A stretch of DNA of 64,000 nucleotides from Leptospira harrisiae (lineage in GTDB: Bacteria > Spirochaetota > Leptospiria > Leptospirales > Leptospiraceae). Location: NCBI RefSeq assembly GCF_002811945.1, contig NZ_NPDX01000008.1:1-64000 (forward strand), in the 5' to 3' direction. Shown here in pieces: positions 1 to 9,882 of this stretch. Made by a program: the position numbers and the translations under genes. The notes below the pieces were generated by a model that saw only the letters and a program-made list of their open reading frames with translations, had not been told where the DNA came from and did not search any database. Positions within the stretch are counted from its first letter, which is position 1; every line of letters begins with the position of its first letter.

Positions 1-353
1 CCAAATCCATTGCTGATTGTGCATGTCTGGGTTGAGGGTTTACTTGATACCGTGATTACGTAGTTTGTGCCATCTGGATAGGATTGTGGGAGATAAAATC
101 TTCCACTTATATTAAATGGTGCTTGTTCTGCTGCATTATTTTGCAAATAGATAATGCCACTTAACCCAGCAATGTTGCCGCCAATACGATAATTTTTGCC
201 TGATCCCGCACTTTCACGAGCAGAAGATATTGAGGAAGTTGCATAATCAGACAATAAAGTCCTTACAATTTGGTCTGATGTTTTGTCGTCCTCTTTCAAA
301 GTACAATTGATAAACATCATGAATATTACTATAACATAAATTACTGTGCGCAT
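1..353 (-). CDS. Lipoprotein with Ig-like carbohydrate-style repeat, 3' end outside window
   Basis: Reading the minus strand from ATG at 353 gives an open frame through base 1, so the C-terminal part lies outside the window. The first residues form a short signal peptide (IVIFMMFINC) ending in a lipobox-type cysteine, so a surface or periplasmic lipoprotein is likely. Residues about 50-115 contain the pattern GGNIAGLSGIIYLQNN, followed by a TCTISNG motif. This resembles a small beta-sandwich repeat that I recall in many spirochaetal and deltaproteobacterial hypothetical exported proteins (GLSG..LQNN...QTCTVSNG). No enzymatic motif is seen. It diverges from the lipoprotein gene at 432. The lipoprotein call is fairly firm; the function is unknown. 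Confidence 0.7.
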   Translation of the reverse strand, partial: MRTVIYVIVIFMMFINCTLKEDDKTSDQIVRTLLSDYATSSISSARESAGSGKNYRIGGNIAGLSGIIYLQNNAAEQAPFNISGRFYLPQSYPDGTNYVITVSSKPSTQTCTISNGF

Positions 354-431
354 AACACTAATATCTTCGGCAAATATTTTATTTCATAAAGTACATAAGT
401 TAGCCGATAATCAATTCAGGTATTTTACCCA

Positions 432-1076
432 ATGGGCCAAAGACTACAAATATTTTCAACAATAGTATTATTTTCTTTTTTATTTTCCATCAGTTGCTCT
501 ACGATTCGCAAAAATTATAGGACAATCCGAACTGATGTTTCAACAACCGATTTCAGCAATGGAAAGTTTGGGAAAACACAAAAATTCGTTTTGAGGCGAA
601 TCAATCAAAAACCGACTACCTATATTAGTGCGGCGAGAGACAACTTGACCGAAAATTTAAGATATTTCTTAATCAAAAAAGGTGCAAATGTAGAAATCGC
701 CAAAGAAGATGTAATCACCCAAGTTACAAATTCAGCGAATAAACCTGAAGCCAATATCTTTACTCCAGAAAAACCTAACGAACTTTCTAAGGAAGCTATT
801 AAAGAGTTATTGTCTCAACAACAAGGCGAACTTTTGCTTGATGGTTATATTTACGAAAAAGACTTAGGGAATGTAATCGATCCTGATTTTAGTACTGGAA
901 TCATTATAAAAGTTTATTCAACAGATGGAACACTGGTCGGAGAGTGCATCATTGGCTCTTTTTATTCTACCAGTGATTTTGAGGTGAATCAAATTTATGC
1001 ATCTCTCATAGCAGATAAAATTGCTCAAAACTATCTCTCTTATTCAGAGAAATGGTTTAATTTTTTTAAGAAGTAA
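432..1076 (+). CDS. Hypothetical lipoprotein, first gene of the efflux adaptor operon
   Basis: The 214-residue product has an N-terminal hydrophobic segment ending in SISC, a lipobox-like site, so it should be lipid-anchored. The rest is a mixed alpha/beta domain without a motif that I can assign. The central LLSQQQGELLLDGYIYEK stretch is loosely like LpoB/CsgG-type lipoproteins, but this is only an impression. The gene ends 12 bases before a TolC-like gene, and the next gene is an RND-type adaptor, so it is probably an accessory lipoprotein of that exporter. The ATG at 432 is preceded at some distance by CAGG. It diverges from the lipoprotein gene ending at base 353. Confidence 0.7.
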   Translation: MGQRLQIFSTIVLFSFLFSISCSTIRKNYRTIRTDVSTTDFSNGKFGKTQKFVLRRINQKPTTYISAARDNLTENLRYFLIKKGANVEIAKEDVITQVTNSANKPEANIFTPEKPNELSKEAIKELLSQQQGELLLDGYIYEKDLGNVIDPDFSTGIIIKVYSTDGTLVGECIIGSFYSTSDFEVNQIYASLIADKIAQNYLSYSEKWFNFFKK

Positions 1077-1088
1077 CTTCAGCTTTTC

Positions 1089-2486
1089 ATGTTTAGAAGA
1101 ATATTCTATTTAATGATTATTCCGATTTCAATCATTCTACCTCAAGCCGGAGAAAAACTTTATCTTGATGTGAGAAAATCTGAAGATGTAGCAATTGAAA
1201 ACTCGCCAGAGCTAAAGCTACTTGGGAGCCAACAAAGAATTAAAGGACTCATAGTCAATGAAAACTGGAGAAATTACTTTCCAACTGCTTCGGTTTCATG
1301 GTTTCGAAACTCAAATGTTGTTGAAAACGAGTCGGACAGCCGCTCCCAACGTGTTTCGTTAAATTTAGATCAAGTTATATATGATGGTGGCAGAAGAAAG
1401 TTGGCTCTACAGGCTGCCATGCATGACCTTGATCTTTCTAAATACGATTTGTTACTCTCAATTAATGATTTGAAGTTTAAAACTCGAAATGCTTATTATA
1501 CTATACTTAGCAATAAAGCACAATTAGAGTTGCAAGAAAGGTCGATTGAACGACAAAAAGAACAGTTGAAATTTGCACAAAGAGAACTTAAATTAGGTGA
1601 CACAACAGAAGTGCAAGTTTTGCAGATTTCAAATCGATTGAATGAGATCCAACTCCAACACAAACGAACAGAAATTGCTTACAGTACAGGGCTAGAAGAG
1701 TTTAAAATTTTACTACGGTTGCCCAGTTCTTCAGAAGTTAACCTAAAAGATAGAATTGAAGATGGTTATGATTTTCAATTCAAAACAATATCTGAAAAAG
1801 ATTTGGTAGACTTAGCATTTCGCTCAAGAGTAGAATTTGATAGGACTAAAGCTGCCGAATTACAAGCTTTATCAGAACATGAAATTGCAAAATCGTATTA
1901 TATACCAACTTTTTCAGTAGGAAGTTATTATGCATCCGCAGGAGACCGGTATGAGCCCAGACAAAGGGAATATGGTTTTAATTTTAAAATGAGTATGGCT
2001 CTAGGAGCAAATACCGTCCAGGATACTTCGAACTATATTTCTCGAAATCAAGATACAGACCGTGCTCTCACCTCCTCTACAACGGTTGGAATCTACGATA
2101 ATTTACAGTATAAAAGAAAAATTGCTCAATCAGGAATCGCCGCTGAACAAGCAAAAATAACAAGAAGACAATTGGATGATATTATACGTATTGAAGTGCA
2201 CAAGGCATTGCATAACTATAATGTTACTTGGGAATCCATGTTATTAGCTGATGAAAATGCTGACTCATTTGATAAGCGCCTAAAAATCAAACAAAGACAG
2301 GTTGAAATTGGCGAAGTGAGACGTGTGGATTTAGCCGAGACTGAGATATTTTATTTAGAAGCACAAAAAGCAAAAATTAATACTCGAGTTCAGTTTCTCC
2401 TCTCAGTATCACAATTGGAAATGGCAGTAGGAGCCAGTTTAGACTCATTAAATTTAATTATGCAAAAAAAAGGGAAAGATGAATAA
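1089..2486 (+). CDS. TolC-family outer-membrane efflux protein
   Basis: The 465-residue protein has a signal peptide (about residues 1-20) and two long alpha-helical halves separated by strand-rich segments, as in the outer-membrane efflux protein family, whose members form trimeric channels through the outer membrane and periplasm. Typical features are the early LDVRKSEDVAIENSPELK stretch, the repeat-like regions rich in Q, E, R and L around residues 130-210, and a second helical hairpin in the last 110 residues with the motif LKIKQRQVEIGEVRRVDL. Its length is close to E. coli TolC. Its stop overlaps the adaptor start by 8 bases, so the two are translated together. It would be the exit duct for the RND pumps encoded convergently at 3787-9882. 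Confidence 0.9.
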   Translation: MFRRIFYLMIIPISIILPQAGEKLYLDVRKSEDVAIENSPELKLLGSQQRIKGLIVNENWRNYFPTASVSWFRNSNVVENESDSRSQRVSLNLDQVIYDGGRRKLALQAAMHDLDLSKYDLLLSINDLKFKTRNAYYTILSNKAQLELQERSIERQKEQLKFAQRELKLGDTTEVQVLQISNRLNEIQLQHKRTEIAYSTGLEEFKILLRLPSSSEVNLKDRIEDGYDFQFKTISEKDLVDLAFRSRVEFDRTKAAELQALSEHEIAKSYYIPTFSVGSYYASAGDRYEPRQREYGFNFKMSMALGANTVQDTSNYISRNQDTDRALTSSTTVGIYDNLQYKRKIAQSGIAAEQAKITRRQLDDIIRIEVHKALHNYNVTWESMLLADENADSFDKRLKIKQRQVEIGEVRRVDLAETEIFYLEAQKAKINTRVQFLLSVSQLEMAVGASLDSLNLIMQKKGKDE

Positions 2487-3825
2487 TTTAAGAATAATTT
2501 TGGCAATCAGTTTACTCGTAATCAATTATTGCTCTGATAATAAAAATGAAGCTGCAAAAAAAAAGAAAACCACCAATCGATCAGTTTATACCTTAGAACA
2601 ATCGGACAAGGAACTTACAATAAATCTTTTAGGTACTGTTTCTCACAAAAACAAGGCAGAAGTAAGTTCAAAAGTGATTGGAAGAATTGAAAAAATATTC
2701 AAGGAACAAGGACAAAAGGTAAATAAAGGAGAAGCTTTAGCAAAGGTTGAGACATTGAACCTTGAGTTACAGCTAAAAAAAGACGAGGCGTCTGTTGAAA
2801 TTCAAAACAAACAAATAGATCTTACTAGAGCAAAATATATCCAAGCAAGACAACGGATTGAAAAAGAAGTTGCCAATATTGAAAAAGCAAAAGCTGAAGA
2901 AGCAGAAGCAAAAGCAAATTTAGAAAACTTAAAAAGAACTTTAAACAATAAAAAAGATCTATTTGAAATTGGCGGTGTCTCTGAAACAGAACTGAAAGGT
3001 GTTGAAACAGCGATGGTATCAGCTGAGACAGCATATTTTAAAGCACAAAAGAATTTACTTTCAATTCAAGTGGGTTATAGACCAGAAGATCTCAAAAAAA
3101 ATGGGTTCAAAGTCCCAACCAATCCTGAGGCTCTTCGCGAAGCATACGTAGATTATAATACCATTGTAGAAAAAGCCGAGCTTGATATGGCAATCGCAAA
3201 CCTAAAGGCCACTCAAGCAAATATCGAAACTACAAAATTACTGATCAAAGAATCAACTCTACTCTCTCCTTTAGATGGGAAAATAGCTGTACGCAGTTTA
3301 TATGTAGGTGAAACAACGAAAGAAGGAACACCAGTGTTTGTTTTAGTTGATGATTCGGAAGTCTTTTTGACATTCCCTGTAAGTGAAGCAGATGTACCGA
3401 AATTTCAAGAAGGCAAATATATCGAATTCTCCATAGATGCTTTGGGCAAAGAAAAAAAATTTAAAGGTAAAATCGTAATCGTATCACCGATCCTTGATGC
3501 ACAAAGTAGGACAGCTGAAATTAAAGTTGAATTCAAAAACGAAGGAAAAAAATTAAAACCTGGTATGTTTGCTAGAGGAGAATTTCGTTATACTCTTCCG
3601 GATGACGGCTTTTTAATTCCTAACAACGGAATCATTCTCTCTGAAGATAAAAAAACTGGAAAAGTATTCATCATCAATAAAGATAAACTTGCATTTAGTA
3701 AAGAAGTGAGCGTGATTTCAAATGAAGGTGATAAATTTCTAATCACAGGCCCATTAAACGAAGGTGATAGTATTGTTCTCGGAAATTTAAATGGACTTTC
3801 TGATGGACAGCCTTGGGACCAATAG
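2479..3825 (+). CDS. Periplasmic adaptor (HlyD/MFP family) of an RND exporter
   Basis: The 448-residue protein begins with a lipobox-type signal (LVINYCSDN). It then has the classic adaptor order: a barrel-sandwich half with LGTVSHKNKAEVSSKVIG, a very long lysine/glutamate/alanine-rich coiled-coil hairpin at about residues 95-200, a second lipoyl half with LLSPLDGKIAVRSLYVGE, and a beta-barrel plus membrane-proximal region near residues 280-440. Such adaptors bridge an inner-membrane RND pump and a TolC channel. Its last 39 bases overlap the 3' end of the convergent RND gene. An extra insertion between the coiled coil and the second lipoyl half (about residues 200-230) is longer than usual. 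Confidence 0.9.
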   Translation: MNNLRIILAISLLVINYCSDNKNEAAKKKKTTNRSVYTLEQSDKELTINLLGTVSHKNKAEVSSKVIGRIEKIFKEQGQKVNKGEALAKVETLNLELQLKKDEASVEIQNKQIDLTRAKYIQARQRIEKEVANIEKAKAEEAEAKANLENLKRTLNNKKDLFEIGGVSETELKGVETAMVSAETAYFKAQKNLLSIQVGYRPEDLKKNGFKVPTNPEALREAYVDYNTIVEKAELDMAIANLKATQANIETTKLLIKESTLLSPLDGKIAVRSLYVGETTKEGTPVFVLVDDSEVFLTFPVSEADVPKFQEGKYIEFSIDALGKEKKFKGKIVIVSPILDAQSRTAEIKVEFKNEGKKLKPGMFARGEFRYTLPDDGFLIPNNGIILSEDKKTGKVFIINKDKLAFSKEVSVISNEGDKFLITGPLNEGDSIVLGNLNGLSDGQPWDQ

Positions 3826-6825
3826 TTTGAAGTTAACAAAAAAATTGGCAAGCGAAGGGAAAATCTCGATTGCAGATACATAACTAAAGCTCATTCCGAA
3901 TATTACTGCCAAAGACATGGGTCGCCAAAACTCGGAGCCCTCGTTTGAACCAAAAATTCCGGGAATCAATGCGAATATTGTAGTCAGAGTAGTCATTCGC
4001 ATCGCCCTCTTCCGATTAATAACAGCCATTTTCATTTTCTCTGGAAATGGAATGGAACTTTCATTTCTAAGTGCATTCTCAATGATCATGATCGCATTGT
4101 TAATAGATAAACCTGCCAATAATATAAAACCTATATAAGTTGAAACATTATAAGTTTGTCTAAATATAAAGAGGAAAAATGTAGTTGCGGCAATATTAAT
4201 AGGAACCATTAACATGATAGGAAAACTAATCCGTAAAGATTGAAACAAAATAGCAAGTGTTCCATAAATCAAGCCAACAGCAAATAAAATAAAACCAAAC
4301 ATCTCAATTTGGTTTTTTCTTAGTTTTTTAACTGCATCACCCAAATCATAGTAATAGTTCTGCGGGAATGGAAAAACTTTCAACTTTGCTTCGGCTTTTT
4401 CCGCATATTCCGACAAACTAATGTCTTTAAAATTTGCGGTAATCGTAACCATTCTTCTTTTATTTTTCCGATTGATTCGTGTATCCGATTTTGTTCGTTT
4501 TGTCTCTAGTAAATCAATGAGAGAAACTTTTGAATCATTCACTGGGATCAAGGAATAAGTAAGATCGTCTACGGATCGCCGATCGTCAGCCCTAAATCTT
4601 ACACGTATATCCACTTCGCGATCTCGATCAAAAATTTTAGTCGGTATTGAACCTTGTAATGCTGTACGAGCAAAGTCTGAAATAAACTGATTGGTCAATC
4701 CAGCTAAAGCAACTTTATCTTGTCGCAAACTCAATTGGATCTCTTCTTTACCATCTCGAAATCGAAAAACCACTTGGTCAGTTTCTTTAAGTTCTTTCAC
4801 AGAGTCTGCGACTTCTCTTGAAAGTTTCTTTAATTCTTCTAGATCATCGCCGATTAAATCAATGTCCAACTCCTTATTGGAACCAAAAGCATTTGCATCT
4901 ATATAGTAAACAAAAACGCCCTTTACCTCGTCTGTTGTGCTTCTCAGCTGATTCTTAATATCATCAGGAGAATTCCCAGCAAGATCTTTCTTTAATTTAA
5001 TTGATAAGTCAGCATGCCATTTTTCTACTTTGGTAGAGACCTTTTCGACATAGGGATTTTTGGAAATCAATTCTTCGATTAACTTAACACTTCTACTCGT
5101 GGCTTCAAGATTTGTTCCTGTTGGTAGTTCAACACTTCCCATTATCTCACGACTGCCGGCAAAATCCACATACTCTTTACGAATGAAGAACATAAAAACA
5201 AATCCCAAAGAAATGATTATTAATAAAGAAACCATTTTTGGATGGGTCAATTTAAATCGATGAAATGGGATAGAAAAACTATATTGCTCTTTAATAGACA
5301 AAAGAGAAGCCAACGGCGTTTTCTTCTGATCAAAAAAATCAGCACTTAGAAAATTCCATTTTTCTGGCACAACACTGCAAAGCATCGGTACGAAAATTAA
5401 CGAAAGAAAATAAGCGATTAGAATACATGCAGTAATAGAAGTTGCAAGATCTAAAAAATTATTTTTAAAATCAGCAGACGCATATAACAACGGAATAAAA
5501 ACAATTATATTTGTGACAGAAGAAGCAAGTAGTTCTTTCCATAATTCTTCTATTGATAAAAAAATTGGATCTGAAACATGATTCGAAATATTAGAGTTAA
5601 TCCGTTCGATTACTACAATTGAACTATCAATGAGAACCCCAACACCTAAAGCAAGACCCGCTAATGTCATTATATTTAATGATTTCTCAAGCGAATCTAG
5701 AATAACAAAAGATAAAATAACAGCAATAGGAATCGTAATGGATATGATGATTGTATATCGCAAATCCTTTAAAAAAAAGAAAACTATTAAACTGCAAGCC
5801 AGAGCACCTACCAATCCAGAAGAAGAAACCGAATCTAGAGCTGCTGAAATGTATTTTGACTGGTTATATGCAATCTCAAATGCAATATTAGGGTATTCAA
5901 AGTTTGTTACTTCTTGTTCCAAAAGTCTACAAACTTCTAAAATATTCGCACTACTGTTTTTTTTAATTTGTATGCTAACATTTTCAGCCCCCTTCTCTCT
6001 ACTCAAATCCGATAAATCACGCTCACCATCATAAATTTCACTAATATCTGTTATATGGACCACTTTCCGAGTTTTACCTACGACAAAATTAATATTGCGT
6101 AAGTCTTGAATTGACTCGATCCTATTTTTTAACCTCAATTCATTTTCATTTTCGGGAGAATTAATTAATTTCCCCAAATAGATGTCTCGATTGATGTTTC
6201 TAATTTCATCCATCACATGACTGGGAGTTAACCCGGTTGACAATAATCTTCCTTTATCGACATCAACACGAATCTCTCTGTACCGCCCTCCGATCACGAT
6301 GACTTCGCCCACTCCAGGAATTCTTTCGAGAATTGTTTTCAATTTTTTTTCTGAAATTTCTCTAAGTTCCTTAAGACTTAGAACCTTCGAAGTTAATCGG
6401 ATGGTGAATACAGGCTTATCTTCCGGATTAAACCTAACGACATAAGGTTCTTCTACTTCTCTTGGGAAGTTATACCTTACTAACTCGACTTTTGATTTTA
6501 GTTCGACTGATTTATATTTAATAGGCTCTTCGGAATTAAAAAAAATTGTGATTTTTGACTCTCCTTCTTCAGAACTTGATAGGATCTTCTCAACACCACC
6601 AACTCCCACAATTTGTTTTTCAATTGGCTTAGTAATGAGTTCTTCTATTCTAGAGGGTGAATTTCCGGGATATCGAGTTATAATAGATAAAATATTTGAT
6701 TCTTTTTTTGGCATTAATTCGTATTTTAAGTTTCTATACGAAGCAATGCCAAAACCTAACAAAGCTACAACGAACATTGTTACTGTTATTTTTCTTTTAA
6801 CAATGATAACAAGAAGGTTGTTCAA
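3787..6825 (-). CDS. RND-family efflux pump permease (pump A)
   Basis: The 1012-residue protein has the AcrB-type architecture: an N-terminal transmembrane helix, a large periplasmic loop, a block of helices near residues 335-480, a second large loop, and a final helix block. In TM4 the motif GVGVLIDSSIVVIE has one acidic residue (D400) followed by S401, where AcrB has two aspartates. In TM10 LSINNAIMIIE lacks the lysine of the AcrB proton relay. The initiator is TTG at 6825, directly after the stop codon of the upstream pump, with GGAGA five bases before it. It is the last gene of a seven-gene operon, and its 3' end overlaps the adaptor gene in antisense. Confidence 0.92.
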   Translation of the reverse strand: MNNLLVIIVKRKITVTMFVVALLGFGIASYRNLKYELMPKKESNILSIITRYPGNSPSRIEELITKPIEKQIVGVGGVEKILSSSEEGESKITIFFNSEEPIKYKSVELKSKVELVRYNFPREVEEPYVVRFNPEDKPVFTIRLTSKVLSLKELREISEKKLKTILERIPGVGEVIVIGGRYREIRVDVDKGRLLSTGLTPSHVMDEIRNINRDIYLGKLINSPENENELRLKNRIESIQDLRNINFVVGKTRKVVHITDISEIYDGERDLSDLSREKGAENVSIQIKKNSSANILEVCRLLEQEVTNFEYPNIAFEIAYNQSKYISAALDSVSSSGLVGALACSLIVFFFLKDLRYTIIISITIPIAVILSFVILDSLEKSLNIMTLAGLALGVGVLIDSSIVVIERINSNISNHVSDPIFLSIEELWKELLASSVTNIIVFIPLLYASADFKNNFLDLATSITACILIAYFLSLIFVPMLCSVVPEKWNFLSADFFDQKKTPLASLLSIKEQYSFSIPFHRFKLTHPKMVSLLIIISLGFVFMFFIRKEYVDFAGSREIMGSVELPTGTNLEATSRSVKLIEELISKNPYVEKVSTKVEKWHADLSIKLKKDLAGNSPDDIKNQLRSTTDEVKGVFVYYIDANAFGSNKELDIDLIGDDLEELKKLSREVADSVKELKETDQVVFRFRDGKEEIQLSLRQDKVALAGLTNQFISDFARTALQGSIPTKIFDRDREVDIRVRFRADDRRSVDDLTYSLIPVNDSKVSLIDLLETKRTKSDTRINRKNKRRMVTITANFKDISLSEYAEKAEAKLKVFPFPQNYYYDLGDAVKKLRKNQIEMFGFILFAVGLIYGTLAILFQSLRISFPIMLMVPINIAATTFFLFIFRQTYNVSTYIGFILLAGLSINNAIMIIENALRNESSIPFPEKMKMAVINRKRAMRMTTLTTIFALIPGIFGSNEGSEFWRPMSLAVIFGMSFSYVSAIEIFPSLANFFVNFKLLVPRLSIRKSI

Positions 6826-9800
6826 CTATTTCTCCATTAGTCCTTTTTCTATCATAACCTTACTAATAATAGGTATAAAAAATAAACTGATTACAGTTGA
6901 GAATATGAGTCCTCCAAAAATTGAGGCAGCCAAAGACCTCTGAGAAGTTGAACCACTAAAAGAAAACAACAACGGGAGTAATCCAAGAATCGACGTAAGT
7001 GTAGTTGTTAGAATTGGAATTAACCTATCTTTGGCACCTTCAACAATCAACTTTTCCGTATTTTTAAATTTTGTTTTTTCATCTCTATAAAATTCTACTA
7101 TTAATATCGCATTATTGACAACGATCCCTGCCAAAAGAATGGAACCAAGTAGTGACATCATATTAATCGATTCATTGAAAATAAAAAGAGAGGCAACTAC
7201 ACCAAATGCTGCGAGAAAAATGGAAAATAAAATTAACAACGGCAACAAAAAACTTTCCATTGCTGCGGCAAGGGTCATATAAACTAAAATAATCGAAAAC
7301 AGCAAAGCAATCCCTAAGCCATTCACTGCGACATCCAAAATCTTTTTGTTTTCGCCAAACGCTATGGATGTACCATTTTCATTTAAATTCCCGACTCCTA
7401 CAGCATCTCCCACCTTATTATAAGCACTGGAGATACTTTGGTCGTCAATTTCCATAGCAAGAAATCCAATTCGTTTCCCATTTTGGCGATTGAGAATTCG
7501 ACTTGATTTTCTAGATTCAATAAATGCAAAATCTTTTAAAGGCACATATTTGTTTTCATCCACCTCAAAGTGAATGTCTTTTAGTTTGTCAATTCCGGTT
7601 CTTCCCTCTTGTCCAGAGCGAATTAAAATTGGTATCTCTTCATCTTTTACTTTATAAAAAATAGTTTCATCGCCTTTGACTATTGTTTTTAAAGAATCCC
7701 CCACATCAGACGTTCGAAGTCCAAACGAAGCCAGTCGGTTTCTATCAAACGTAATTCTAACTTCATTTAATTCTTGATCGAATGATGTTTGAATTTCTTT
7801 TGAACTAAAAATCTCTTTTAGTTTAATTTTTAATTTTAGAATTTCTGCATTGATATCATTATAATTCCCACCTGTAACAACAACAGAGACTTGTTCAAAT
7901 GAAAAAGGTAACACTTCTGATAAAATATCTGAGGATGATATGATTTTAATTTTCTGTTGCTCATCATCCATTTCTTTCAATCGTTCGATGAATTGGTCTT
8001 TTTTGGAAAAACTACTAAACCTAAAAAAAATCTCCGCACGGTTTAAACCGAATTCGGAAGTTGGAAACATAGTTAATTCTTTTTCCTCAAACCCGAGTTT
8101 AGAAAGAACATCTGCATTTTCATCAACGAGAATAGCTAACTTCTCAATATTCTGGACAACTTCCGATGTTTTCTGGATACGTGTACCATTTGGTAAAGTA
8201 AGTTTAATGTTTAGATCCAAACGTTGGACTTTTGGCATAAGATTGACCGAAATGATAGAAGCAAGGAGCGCAGCAAACAAAAGAGAACCAAAAGCAACCA
8301 TTAAAACAACTTTCGGCTTCTCTAAAAACATTTTCAAAAAGAACACATATGTAGCTTCGATCTTAATGATTAAGTTTTTACTAATATTCATCAAACGATC
8401 ATTATTCTTAAATTTTGATGAAATCATTTTATTGAAAAAAGGAAGAAACACTAAAGAAACCATCAAAGATGACGCCAAACAAATACAAACACTGAGTGCA
8501 AAATCTTTAAAGATAATTCCTTCCAAACCATTGAGATAAAAATTTGGTAGAAAAACAACGATGGAAGTTAGGTTCGAAATTACTAAAGCAAATGCAATTT
8601 TTGACGCACCAATTTCAATTGCTAGGTGTTCATCCTTTGAATTCTTTTTTTCTTTATGAATGGACTCTAAAACAACGATTGATGAATCGACCATCAAACC
8701 AACTCCAACGGCGAGTCCACCTAACGACATTAAGTTCAAGGACTGACCGATAAAGTGCATACAAATAAAAGAAACGAGTATTGATGTTGGAACTGAAAAA
8801 GTAATAAGGATTGCTTCTACCCACGAGCCTGTAAAAATAGTAAGGATAATAAAACATATAACTACTGAAAGAATAATCGAACTAGCTACATCTTTAACCG
8901 AAGATAAGATTAGATCTGACCTATCTTCTACAATTTCCAATTCCAAAATATCAGAAAACCGGTCATTAATTTCGGTAATGACTTCTTGAATATTTCGCGC
9001 AACCTCAACTGTGTTTTTTCCGGATTCCTTGCGAACATCAACGAGAATACATTCAGATAAATTTCTACGACAAATACTTGTTTGGTCTTTGAACGAATCC
9101 TTAACACTTGCAACATTATTAAGATAAACCGGAGCCCCTGATTCGGAAGTTTTAAGAATTAAGTTTTCTATCTCACCAACGTTCAAAAATGCACCCATGG
9201 TTCGGACAGTCACCTCATCCTCTCCTCTGATGATATTTCCGGAAGGGATATTCTCATTATTGGATGCAATTTGTCTTTGGATTTCGTTTGGAGTGACCGA
9301 ATAGGACTTCATTCGATTTGCATCCAATTCAACTAATATCCGTCTTTCTAAGCCCCCGGATAAGGTGATGGTTGCAACTCCATCCGTTTTTTCAAAGATA
9401 GGTATAAGATTTTTTTTTATGAAATTGCGTAGGATTTTGAAATCGCTAGATTTAGGAAACGCTACGATTCTAACAATTGGTTTGTCATTGGGGTCAAACT
9501 TTAAAACAATCGGTTTTTTGACATCGATCGGCAATGCACCTTTTACTAAGTCTAACTTTTCTCGGATGAGGACTGTTGCGAGATCTACATCTGTTCCCCA
9601 ACGAAATCGTACCTTCACGATTGACATTCCTTCCAATGTTTCCGAGAAGGTTTCGTCCACTCCCTCTGCTGAGGCCACTACTTCTTCGATTGGCTTCGAA
9701 ACGAGGAGTTCCATCTCCTCAATTGATGCGTTCGGATAGGTAGTTAGAATGGTAATCGTAGGAATGGTGATATTTGGAAATAACTCAATCTTCAGTTTCG

Positions 9801-9882
9801 AAAAACTGATGGCTCCAATTCCAAGAATAAAAACCAGGCAAACAGTAGTAGTAACCGTCTTGCGAAGAAAGTATTTTACCAT
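6826..9882 (-). CDS. RND-family efflux pump permease (pump B)
   Basis: The 1018-residue RND permease is paralogous to the pump encoded directly after it. It starts with a TM helix (about residues 10-28) and ELFPNITIPTITI, a typical start of the first periplasmic loop. TM4 reads GVGLMVDSSIVVLES (D399-S400), and TM10 reads GIVVNNAILIVEFYRD, again without the relay lysine. This [V/I]DSS pattern resembles the non-enterobacterial HAE1 branch (SwrC-like VDNS) rather than AcrB. Two different adjacent pumps suggest a heteromeric trimer in the manner of MdtBC, which is inference. The ATG overlaps the TAA of the preceding Ig-like lipoprotein gene by one base (TAATG). Confidence 0.92.
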   Translation of the reverse strand: MVKYFLRKTVTTTVCLVFILGIGAISFSKLKIELFPNITIPTITILTTYPNASIEEMELLVSKPIEEVVASAEGVDETFSETLEGMSIVKVRFRWGTDVDLATVLIREKLDLVKGALPIDVKKPIVLKFDPNDKPIVRIVAFPKSSDFKILRNFIKKNLIPIFEKTDGVATITLSGGLERRILVELDANRMKSYSVTPNEIQRQIASNNENIPSGNIIRGEDEVTVRTMGAFLNVGEIENLILKTSESGAPVYLNNVASVKDSFKDQTSICRRNLSECILVDVRKESGKNTVEVARNIQEVITEINDRFSDILELEIVEDRSDLILSSVKDVASSIILSVVICFIILTIFTGSWVEAILITFSVPTSILVSFICMHFIGQSLNLMSLGGLAVGVGLMVDSSIVVLESIHKEKKNSKDEHLAIEIGASKIAFALVISNLTSIVVFLPNFYLNGLEGIIFKDFALSVCICLASSLMVSLVFLPFFNKMISSKFKNNDRLMNISKNLIIKIEATYVFFLKMFLEKPKVVLMVAFGSLLFAALLASIISVNLMPKVQRLDLNIKLTLPNGTRIQKTSEVVQNIEKLAILVDENADVLSKLGFEEKELTMFPTSEFGLNRAEIFFRFSSFSKKDQFIERLKEMDDEQQKIKIISSSDILSEVLPFSFEQVSVVVTGGNYNDINAEILKLKIKLKEIFSSKEIQTSFDQELNEVRITFDRNRLASFGLRTSDVGDSLKTIVKGDETIFYKVKDEEIPILIRSGQEGRTGIDKLKDIHFEVDENKYVPLKDFAFIESRKSSRILNRQNGKRIGFLAMEIDDQSISSAYNKVGDAVGVGNLNENGTSIAFGENKKILDVAVNGLGIALLFSIILVYMTLAAAMESFLLPLLILFSIFLAAFGVVASLFIFNESINMMSLLGSILLAGIVVNNAILIVEFYRDEKTKFKNTEKLIVEGAKDRLIPILTTTLTSILGLLPLLFSFSGSTSQRSLAASIFGGLIFSTVISLFFIPIISKVMIEKGLMEK
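6831..6835 (-). promoter_or_regulatory. Ribosome binding site that fixes a TTG start for pump A
   Basis: On the minus strand GGAGA lies five bases before TTG at 6825-6823, inside the last codons of the upstream pump gene. The upstream stop TAG (6828-6826) is immediately followed by the TTG, so the second pump is probably translated by ribosomes finishing the first, giving equal amounts of the two proteins. Confidence 0.6.

Noticed and set aside
2825..3034. Leucine/glutamine-rich frame opposite the adaptor coiled coil
   Set aside because: It is a composition shadow of the lysine/glutamate-rich coiled coil on the plus strand.
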